NCBI RefSeq assembly: GCF_003719305.1
Contig: NZ_RARC01000040.1
Span: 1-59,142 of the forward strand
DNA length: 59,142 bases
Direction of reading: 5' to 3'
From: Mycolicibacterium stellerae
GTDB lineage: Bacteria > Actinomycetota > Actinomycetes > Mycobacteriales > Mycobacteriaceae
Positions 25,348 to 31,929 of the stretch are shown here, piece after piece. The notes under the pieces are model-generated. The model was not told where the DNA came from. It was given only the letters and a program-made list of their open reading frames with translations, and did no database searches. Every line of letters begins with the position of its first letter. Within the stretch, counting starts at the first letter, position 1. Both the position numbers and the translations under genes were made by a program.

Positions 25348-26903
25348 CGGCGGTCCCGCGGTCCGTCGGTGGTGGATGCGAAGTGCTCGGCGATCGCCGC
25401 GGTGACCTCGATGAAGCGTCGCCTTGTCAACGGCGACATCTCTGAGGTCACGTCGATCACCCCGCCGGGCCGCAGGTGCGAGTCGAACGGAACTTCGACG
25501 ACGACCTGACCGCGACTGGCGAACTGCTGCACGAGGATCGAGCGGGTGCGCTTGTCGGCGTGACCGTCGGAGTCGTTGAGCACCACCACGGTGCGATGCA
25601 GTAACCCGGTGTAGCCGCGGTTGGCCAACCACTCCATCGTCTGGCCGGCCGCCGAGGCGCCGTCCACCCACGGCGAGGACACCACGATCAACGCGTCGAG
25701 GTCGCGCAGTACCTCCTGGGCGATCGCGGAGTCCATCGTCGAGCCGCAGTCCACGATCGAAATGGTGAAGTGCCTGTCCAGCCGTGCGGTGGCCTCGCGA
25801 TAGATCGCCGGGTCGAGCACCCGGCGCCGCGCCGTGCTGGATTCACCGGCGAGCACGAACAGTCCCGCGGAGTTGTTGCCCACGCGACTGCGAACGTCGG
25901 CGAAGGTGTCGAGGTGTTCGTCGGCCGCCAGTTCCCAGTACGAGCCCGCCGCGTTCGGATCGATGCGGCTGCCGAGCTTGCCGAACGCGGTGTCGGCGTC
26001 GATGGCCACCACGCGGTCGTCCTGGCGCAGCTCGGCGAAGATCGAGCCGACGCTGGCCGCGACCGTCGTCTTTCCGACACCGCCCTTGCCGAACACGCCG
26101 ATCTTGTAATGCCCGCGCAGCAGCGAACGGATCTTGAGCTCGAGGTCGGCCAGACGCTGTTCGTCGGGTGACGGACCGAGATTGATCAGCCCAAATGTGC
26201 CGCGATAGATGAAGCGCCGCCAGCCTTTTCGCGGCGGCACCTTCTTGGACGGCACCAATTCGCTTGTGCGGATGCTGTCGACGTAGGAGTAGCCGGTCGA
26301 CGGCGGCGCTGCAGCGGGGGCGGCGGCCCAGTTCGGTGACGACGACGACTGCGACGACCAGTCCTGACCGGCCGGACGCGGGGAGCGGTCGCGCGGCGGC
26401 TCCTGCTGCCAGCCAGGCGATCCGGGACGGCCAGAAGCGGTATTGCCCCTCCCGTCCGCACCGGTCGGCGGTATCACCCGGGTGGACTCGGCCGGCGTCT
26501 CCTCCCGTGGCCTGCCTTCGGGGCGGGCGCCGGTGCCTGGCTCTCCGCCGGGCGCGGGTGGCGCGCTCGGGTCGGTCGGACGCGGCGGCGGCCCATGCCG
26601 GAAACCGCCTGGCGGTATGCGCTGAGGTCCCGTGTGAGCCCGGCCGGGATCTGCGGTCCACCGCGGGCGGCGATCATCGCCGGGTCGGCCCGGCTCCGCC
26701 GGCCTGCGGACGGCGTCCTCGCCCGGCCGGGGCGCGTCGCCCTCGGGGCCGCTATGCCGCGGTCCGTCGTTGATCCCGTTGCGCGTGGAAGTGTCATCCG
26801 GCCCCGCCTGCCGAGGCGGCTCGGGCGGGCGGTTCGCGGGCTCATCGCCGGAATCCGATGGCGGTGAGAGGTGTTCCCGCAAGAAGTCGTCGCGTTCGGT
26901 CAC
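25344..26903 (-). CDS. EspI-like ParA/MinD ATPase with Pro-rich N-terminus
   Basis: 519 residues. Residues 1-205 are Pro/Gly/Arg-rich and disordered; 206-262 is a basic linker. The ParA/MinD ATPase domain starts at about 265 with a deviant Walker A KGGVGKTT (273-280), then VVAIDADTAFGKLG and IVDCGSTMDSA. In M. tuberculosis EspI (ESX-1) restrains secretion when ATP is low, and ESX-2 has a counterpart at the same place (Rv3888c as I recall). The GTG start has no Shine-Dalgarno of its own; initiation seems coupled to a nine-codon leader ORF ending on the start codon. Confidence 0.88.
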   Translation of the reverse strand: MTERDDFLREHLSPPSDSGDEPANRPPEPPRQAGPDDTSTRNGINDGPRHSGPEGDAPRPGEDAVRRPAEPGRPGDDRRPRWTADPGRAHTGPQRIPPGGFRHGPPPRPTDPSAPPAPGGEPGTGARPEGRPREETPAESTRVIPPTGADGRGNTASGRPGSPGWQQEPPRDRSPRPAGQDWSSQSSSSPNWAAAPAAAPPSTGYSYVDSIRTSELVPSKKVPPRKGWRRFIYRGTFGLINLGPSPDEQRLADLELKIRSLLRGHYKIGVFGKGGVGKTTVAASVGSIFAELRQDDRVVAIDADTAFGKLGSRIDPNAAGSYWELAADEHLDTFADVRSRVGNNSAGLFVLAGESSTARRRVLDPAIYREATARLDRHFTISIVDCGSTMDSAIAQEVLRDLDALIVVSSPWVDGASAAGQTMEWLANRGYTGLLHRTVVVLNDSDGHADKRTRSILVQQFASRGQVVVEVPFDSHLRPGGVIDVTSEMSPLTRRRFIEVTAAIAEHFASTTDGPRDRR

Positions 26904-26929
26904 GGCGTGAATCCTGACTGCGCGTCCAT
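26900..26929 (-). promoter_or_regulatory. Nine-codon leader minicistron coupled to the espI-like gene
   Basis: ATG at 26929 is preceded by a perfect GGAGGAG three bases upstream. It encodes MDAQSGFTP and ends in a TGA overlapping the GTG start of the ParA gene (GTGA). The ParA start lacks its own Shine-Dalgarno, so ribosomes terminating here would reinitiate on it. Confidence 0.65.
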
Positions 26930-26973
26930 GGTCTCCTCCGGTGAATCTCGTTGTCTGCGGGTGTTCATCGAGC

Positions 26974-28467
26974 TCATTGCGGTCTCTGCGCCTGGGTGAG
27001 CGGGGCCGCCTCGGCGGGTGCCGCCAGGGTGTCGTGCTGGGTCATCGCGTCGGTGCGACTGAGCGCGGGCCCGGGAGCGAATACCCGGATCAACGGCCAC
27101 GGTGCCTGTCGCGCCATCGGCGGTGAAATGCCAAGTGCCCGGAGCGTCTCGTCTTCCAGCGAGATTCCGTACCGCACGCCCTGATCGCTGATCCACCACA
27201 TGGACTCGCGGCTGGTGGCGTCCGGCGCGGCGCCGGTGGTCATCACCAGGTTGGTCGCCCCAGGAGACATATATACCTGGTCGGCCTCGATACTCGTAGC
27301 CGACCGGTCATTCTTGACCAGCTGCAACAACCGGTCGTCCGACCCGATCGGGATGGGCAGGCCCTTGCCGGAAAGCACCATGGTCTGCGAGGTTCGGTCG
27401 GTCGACCCCTTCGACCAGTTCAGGCAGGTGACCGGATTGGTCGCGGTGTCGACGAGCTCGAGCCGGGTGGCGGGGTAGTAGTCGACGGGGAGAGTCTCGA
27501 CGACGGGAACGCTGGCGAGCCGGTCTGGAGCGACCACGACCGGTAGCTCGTCTCCGAACGAGTTGGCCGACCGCAACAGCGACGCCACGAACGGCGAGAT
27601 GGGCTGGACGCCGTTGCGCAGCAGCACATAGAAGTTGTCGGCGTCGGTCTGCAGATCACGCACCGAAAGCACCGATCCGACGACAGCACCGCGGGCCACG
27701 TTGAACTGCGACGGTGCGCCCGCCCCAGGGATCGCCGGGGTGTTCAGCGGTTCGGTTGCGGGCAGCGCATCGAACAGCGGCGTCGAGATCTTCACCGGCT
27801 GCGGGGCGTCGGAGTCGACGCCGAGCGCAAGGCTGACCGCCTTGTTGGACAGGTCGATCTCGGAGCGCTGCCCATCCCAGACGACGTAAGTCTTGTCGTC
27901 GTGCTCGGCGAGCACCGCCTTCGGTGGTTGCAGCGGCGTGGCTCGTGATCCGACCGTAAGGGGACCGCCGATGGCCGTGACGACGGGCGCGGCGTTCGGA
28001 TTGTCGGGCGCGCTGTCGCAGATCGTCCACTCCGAGCTGTCGGCGGTGCGCAGCGGCATGGTCGACGGCGCACCGGCAATGCCCACCGACGGGCCCTGCG
28101 GGTATTTCGCGAGCTCGTTGGCTTTGACGAAGGTGGGGTTACTCGACTGGCCGGTGATGAGCCGCGCACTGATCAGATTGACCGCAGGGTGCAGCCGGCC
28201 GTCGACAAGGACGAAGGTCGCGCCGGTGTCGCGGTCGGCGAGGATCGCCGATTGTCCGACCTGCCCTGCGGGCTTGAACCAGGACAGCACGAACATCAAC
28301 GCGACCGCCAGGAGCGCGAAGATGAAGCCGAGAATCAGCGATGCGCGCTGGCGCTGAACCGGATCGAACTCCATTCGCACACCGTGATGCGACAGCGCTG
28401 CGGCATTTCGCCGGTTCCAGAAGAAGTGCGCCGACACCTGGAGTCCGCTGGCCAGATTCAAAGCCAT
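26974..28467 (-). CDS. eccB: Type VII secretion periplasmic protein EccB
   Basis: 497 residues. A short cytosolic N-terminus (MALNLASGLQVSAHFFWNRR, as in other EccBs) precedes one membrane helix (about 45-65). The large periplasmic domain carries the EccB repeats (FVLVDGRLHPAVNLISARLI, then VTAIGG, DDKTYVVWDGQRSEIDL, AQPWPL-type end). EccB stabilises the periplasmic face of the ESX complex. It sits between espG and the espI-like gene, not upstream of eccC where ESX-1, -2, -3 and -5 loci keep it. A 111-bp gap separates it from espG, and its Shine-Dalgarno (AAGG) is weak. Confidence 0.93.
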   Translation of the reverse strand: MALNLASGLQVSAHFFWNRRNAAALSHHGVRMEFDPVQRQRASLILGFIFALLAVALMFVLSWFKPAGQVGQSAILADRDTGATFVLVDGRLHPAVNLISARLITGQSSNPTFVKANELAKYPQGPSVGIAGAPSTMPLRTADSSEWTICDSAPDNPNAAPVVTAIGGPLTVGSRATPLQPPKAVLAEHDDKTYVVWDGQRSEIDLSNKAVSLALGVDSDAPQPVKISTPLFDALPATEPLNTPAIPGAGAPSQFNVARGAVVGSVLSVRDLQTDADNFYVLLRNGVQPISPFVASLLRSANSFGDELPVVVAPDRLASVPVVETLPVDYYPATRLELVDTATNPVTCLNWSKGSTDRTSQTMVLSGKGLPIPIGSDDRLLQLVKNDRSATSIEADQVYMSPGATNLVMTTGAAPDATSRESMWWISDQGVRYGISLEDETLRALGISPPMARQAPWPLIRVFAPGPALSRTDAMTQHDTLAAPAEAAPLTQAQRPQ

Positions 28468-28578
28468 GACTCAATACCTTACTTGCGGGTTCGGCCCCGT
28501 CGAACCGCATATTCTGCGGAGCAGGGCGGCATTCGTCGGGGTATCTGTTGGCGTTTGCTGGGGATGACGCGGCGACGG

Positions 28579-29460
28579 CTACGCTGGCGCCTTCGCCGCG
28601 TTGAGTAAATTGCCGAGGTCTTGTCGCAGCGCCTCGGCGGAGGCGGGCCACACGCTCGTCCAGCGGGTCCCGTCCGGCCCCGTCGTATGGCTGATCGTGA
28701 TGCGCCCGAACTCAGAGTCGACCACCGAGATCACATAAGGGTGGAAGTGGTTCTCGATGCCGTGCTCGATCACTGAGACAACCGCCATCGCCGATTCGTC
28801 GAGGTGCACGCCAGCCGACACCGCCGCGACCTGATCGGGCGACAGGCCCAGGCGGGCCAGTGCCGATGCCAGCACGGCGCGACCTTTCGGGACGTTCTCC
28901 TTCAGAGCGCTCTCGAAGGCTGCACTTGGCACGTTGAAGCCCGAGATCGCCGCAGCCTCACCACGGGAGAACGCATGCATTACGGTGTCGCAGATCAAAT
29001 CGAGCTGTTCGTCGCTGCGTGCGGCCTCGCCCAGCGGAGCGAGCACCACCTCGTCGCCGCTGCGCGCGATCATGGCCAGCCAGCGCTCACGCTGGCAGAT
29101 CGACATCACCCGCTCGTCGATGAAGGCGGGCGGGTCCTCCCCGCCGGAGATCGGTGCGTCCAGCGGCGCGGGACGACGGATGACGACCAGAACTTCTCGC
29201 TGCGGCCTGCCGACGACGGCCATCCAGTCGCGAACCGCATCGTCGACGCGACCGTCGGCGTCGATGACTCCGGCAGCCACGTGGGCTTGATACTCGGCGG
29301 TCTGCGACCACGGGACGTCGCCGAGTTCCGTCGCCACGGTGCCGTCCCCGTCCACCGACGGGATGAAGGGACGTAACCGCAACGCGGTGGGCATCTTCTC
29401 GACGCCGAGCAGCGCCTGGAGGATCCAGATTCCGTTCGGTGTCGTCGTCAGCTCCGGCAT
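28579..29460 (-). CDS. espG: ESX secretion-associated chaperone EspG
   Basis: 293 residues. EspG family chaperones bind the hydrophobic tip of their own system's PPE protein and keep PE-PPE dimers soluble for secretion. The N-terminal half has GIWILQALLGVEKMPTALRL, the middle DERVMSICQRERWLAMIARSGDEVVLAPL, and the C-terminus the HFHPYVISVVDSEFGRITISHT sheet with GTRWTSVWPA near the end. The ATG at 29460 has GAGGAGGG upstream. A 13-bp stem-loop separates it from the esx gene. Specific pairing should be with the PPE at 30272. Confidence 0.9.
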   Translation of the reverse strand: MPELTTTPNGIWILQALLGVEKMPTALRLRPFIPSVDGDGTVATELGDVPWSQTAEYQAHVAAGVIDADGRVDDAVRDWMAVVGRPQREVLVVIRRPAPLDAPISGGEDPPAFIDERVMSICQRERWLAMIARSGDEVVLAPLGEAARSDEQLDLICDTVMHAFSRGEAAAISGFNVPSAAFESALKENVPKGRAVLASALARLGLSPDQVAAVSAGVHLDESAMAVVSVIEHGIENHFHPYVISVVDSEFGRITISHTTGPDGTRWTSVWPASAEALRQDLGNLLNAAKAPA

Positions 29461-29487
29461 CGGTGCCCTCCTCTCGGCCGTAGACGT

Positions 29488-29525
29488 AGCAGGGGAGGCC
29501 AACACGTCGATCGGCCTCCCCTGCT
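29488..29525 (-). terminator. 13-bp perfect stem-loop between esx and espG
   Basis: AGCAGGGGAGGCC (29488-29500) and GGCCTCCCCTGCT (29513-29525) pair perfectly around a 12-nt loop. On the coding (minus) strand it lies 22 nt after the esx stop and 27 nt before the espG start. There is no U-tract. It could attenuate transcription so the esx-PE-PPE genes are expressed more than the downstream machinery, or protect the esx mRNA 3' end. Confidence 0.75.
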
Positions 29526-29547
29526 CACGCGGGTGTGCGGTGCTTTG

Positions 29548-29838
29548 TCAGCCGCCGATCCCGAACGACTGGCCGGCGGCGGTGTCGGTGTTCATCATCT
29601 CGTCGAGCACGTGCATGACGGTGCTGGAATGCCTGTTGCAGACATCGACGCCTTCGTCGATGCCGCTGTTGATCAGCATCTGGGCTTGCTCGAACGACCC
29701 ACCGCCGTTGCCCTCGAACTCTTCGCGGACGCTGACGAGGGTGTTTGTCGCCGATTGCCTGATGTCGTTGAGGTGACTGCTCGCCCCGCCGATGGCCTGG
29801 GCGTATTCCGGGATCATGGCCGGGTTGTACTCAAACAT
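29548..29838 (-). CDS. WXG100-superfamily protein without the W-x-G motif (EsxC-like)
   Basis: 96-residue Esx protein, predicted helix-turn-helix hairpin. Where most WXG100 proteins have W-x-G, it has FEGNGGGSFEQAQ, with no tryptophan anywhere. The pattern YNP at the start, EF-x-G-x-G-x-x-x-F, AQMLI and HVLD near the end matches my recollection of EsxC (Rv3890c), which also lacks W. It should pair with the WXG partner encoded 44 bp upstream and be exported as a heterodimer. It is followed by a strong stem-loop. The EsxC match is from memory. Confidence 0.87.
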   Translation of the reverse strand: MFEYNPAMIPEYAQAIGGASSHLNDIRQSATNTLVSVREEFEGNGGGSFEQAQMLINSGIDEGVDVCNRHSSTVMHVLDEMMNTDTAAGQSFGIGG

Positions 29839-29882
29839 GGTCGATAAGTCCTTTCGGGTCAGTCAGGTCAGTGAGGTCGCAA

Positions 29883-30188
29883 CTACTGCGCAACGCCTTG
29901 CATGGCCGCCCTGGCGGCCGCTTCCTGCTCTTCGTACCTGGTTGCCGCGGCCTGCAGGGCGTGGATCAGCTCGCCCCACTGGGTGTTCAGCTTCATCTGG
30001 GCGTTGTGGATCTCCTCGGCGGTGACCACGTTGGCCATCGACGCGTCGCCCTTCCATCCGCCGCTGGCGATGTCGTGCGAGGCGGACAGGTAATTCGTGA
30101 GAGTGCCCTCGGCCTCATTGCGCAGGTGCTCGAGTTGGGTGGCTGCGGCGCGCAGCTTATCGGCGCCGACGATAACGGTAGATGGCAC
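29883..30188 (-). CDS. WXG100 protein with W-x-G and C-terminal YxxxE signal (EsxD/EsxB position)
   Basis: 101 residues forming a helical hairpin: VGADKLRAAATQLEHLRNEA, the turn GGWKGDAS with the WXG motif, and a second helix ending in YEEQE. The last is the YxxxD/E secretion signal found in the CFP-10-like partner. It starts at GTG with AAAAGGA upstream. It lies directly after the PPE gene and before the W-less Esx, as EsxD does in ESX-2 and EsxB in ESX-1. It probably carries the signal for both partners. Confidence 0.9.
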   Translation of the reverse strand: MPSTVIVGADKLRAAATQLEHLRNEAEGTLTNYLSASHDIASGGWKGDASMANVVTAEEIHNAQMKLNTQWGELIHALQAAATRYEEQEAAARAAMQGVAQ

Positions 30189-30271
30189 GTGATGTTCCTT
30201 TTCTTCAGTTTGCTGCCTGGATGTCTAGAGCCTATTCCGCTTGCGCGGAGGTCTTTGCACCAATTTCTCGG

Positions 30272-31522
30272 TCAATCCTCCCTTCCGGAGCGTGGACCAA
30301 CCGTCAGCTGCATGGTCCTGCCCTCGGCGGAGCCTTCCCTGCCGCGTTCGTCGCGTCCCATGTGGCCGGCAGCGCCTGCGGCGGCCGGCGCGCCGTACAG
30401 TCCGCCAGTGCCGCCGCCGGTTGCCGGGCCTGCCGATGCTGCGACCTCGGGGACGGCGGCGCCCGGCGTCCAGCCGGTCGGCAGCTTGGGGGGACCTGGC
30501 GCATTGAAGCTGCCGGTGGGCCTGGTGAAGCTGGACATCACGCCGGCTCCGCCGCCAAGGCCCCCTGCGCCGCCGCCACCGCCGCCACGTGCGGCGGCAT
30601 CGGTGGTGGCCGCCAGCGTCGTCTGGTCGAACTGGCCGACCTTGTCGATGCCCGCCGTGCCGATACCGCCCCCGCCCATGCCGCTGCTCAACGGTCCGAG
30701 CATGCCCATCGCCATCTGCGGCATCTGACCCAGCATCTGCGGGAACTGACCCAGCATCTGCAGCGGCTGGGCAGCCATCTGCGGGAGTTGACCCAGCTGG
30801 CTCATCATCTGTGGCGCCATCGACGCCATCGACTGGGCCGGCGCGGCCGCTGTCTGGGCGCCCGGCTGCACAGCGCTTGCCGCCTGGTTGACTCCCGACA
30901 GGCTCTGCGACATCGCCGCGCTTGTTGCACCGCTCGCCGCGGCCTGGCTGATCGCGGCGGCCTGGCCTGCCGCGCCCGCGGGGTTCGCGGTCAACGGCGC
31001 CGGTGGCGGCGGGATGCCAAGCGTGACGAGGATCGCCGACACGATCCCCTCGTATCCGCCCATCATCCCGGCGTTGTTGGTCCAGAAGTGGCCGAAGTAC
31101 TCCACGTCGAGCGCACCCATCGGCGGGAAGTTGATGCCGAAGAAGTTGGTCTTGCACAGGCCGTCCCACGTGACGCGGTTGGTCGTGCAGGCCGGCACCG
31201 GAATCATCCCCATCTTCGCGGTCACGTAGGCCTGCTCGATCGCGGCGGCCGAGGCAGCCGACTGCTGCACCCATGCGGCAAGCAGTTCGAGGGCGGCGAC
31301 GTAGGGCATCGCGGTGGCCATCATCGCGGTTCCGCCGACGCCGACCCATCCAGTCGAAGCGGTGACGCCTGCGGTGGCCGCCATCTTGGCGCCCTCGGCG
31401 GTGAGCGCCGCGGCGAGCGCCTCGTACGCGGCGGCCGCCGCGGCGATGCTGGCGCCCTGGTCGCCGGCCATCAGTTGGCCGGCGTTGACCTCGGGGGGCA
31501 ACGCGCTCCACTGGCCCGCCAT
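30272..31522 (-). CDS. PPE family protein
   Basis: 416 residues. The N-terminal PPE domain (about 1-180) starts MAGQWSALPPEVNAGQLMAG with the Pro-Pro-Glu motif at 9-11, and WVGVGGTAM is the W-x-G-type turn. The C-terminal half is Met/Gln-rich (repeated LGQFPQMLGQMPQM-type units) and then Gly-rich, ending in a polar tail, like PPE68/PPE69. It forms a dimer with the PE protein encoded six bases upstream and is recognised by EspG. Codon use matches its neighbours. Confidence 0.93.
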   Translation of the reverse strand: MAGQWSALPPEVNAGQLMAGDQGASIAAAAAAYEALAAALTAEGAKMAATAGVTASTGWVGVGGTAMMATAMPYVAALELLAAWVQQSAASAAAIEQAYVTAKMGMIPVPACTTNRVTWDGLCKTNFFGINFPPMGALDVEYFGHFWTNNAGMMGGYEGIVSAILVTLGIPPPPAPLTANPAGAAGQAAAISQAAASGATSAAMSQSLSGVNQAASAVQPGAQTAAAPAQSMASMAPQMMSQLGQLPQMAAQPLQMLGQFPQMLGQMPQMAMGMLGPLSSGMGGGGIGTAGIDKVGQFDQTTLAATTDAAARGGGGGGAGGLGGGAGVMSSFTRPTGSFNAPGPPKLPTGWTPGAAVPEVAASAGPATGGGTGGLYGAPAAAGAAGHMGRDERGREGSAEGRTMQLTVGPRSGRED

Positions 31523-31528
31523 GGACGG

Positions 31529-31837
31529 CTAGGCCCCTCCGATGGTGGTCGCGGCGGTGTTGATGGCCTCGACCGCGGTGTAGGTGGCGCCGCTCGAACC
31601 GATTGCGCCAGCGAACAACTCCCGCATGGCGATGTACTCGGTGAGGATGCCCGTGGTTGCGGCGCTGCGGGCGATGAGCGCCGCGGCCGCCCGCACCGAC
31701 ACGTCGTCGGCACCGGGGGGGATAACGGCAGAGGTGGTCCCGGCGGCGGCTGCCGCCGCACCCGCCAGGGTCGCGGCGCCGCCGCTCTCCGAGGCGGCCG
31801 CTGCTGCCAAGATCGCCGGATCGACGTTAACTAGCAT
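31529..31837 (-). CDS. PE family protein
   Basis: 102 residues, a lone PE domain without extension. The PE core helices are DPAILAAAAASESGGAATLAG and RAAAALIARSAATTGILTEY. The classical Pro-Glu pair near the N-terminus is replaced by VDPAIL. A YTAVE segment near the C-terminus fits the YxxxD/E export signal. It is six bases upstream of the PPE gene, its partner. A 92-bp gap separates it from eccCb. Confidence 0.87.
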   Translation of the reverse strand: MLVNVDPAILAAAAASESGGAATLAGAAAAAAGTTSAVIPPGADDVSVRAAAALIARSAATTGILTEYIAMRELFAGAIGSSGATYTAVEAINTAATTIGGA

Positions 31838-31929
31838 GTTCTCTCCCGACTACGTAGCTGCTGTATCCAGTCTAAGGCTGGTTCTGACTACTCCGCGACA
31901 CCAATTTCAGAAGCGACACCACTGTACCC

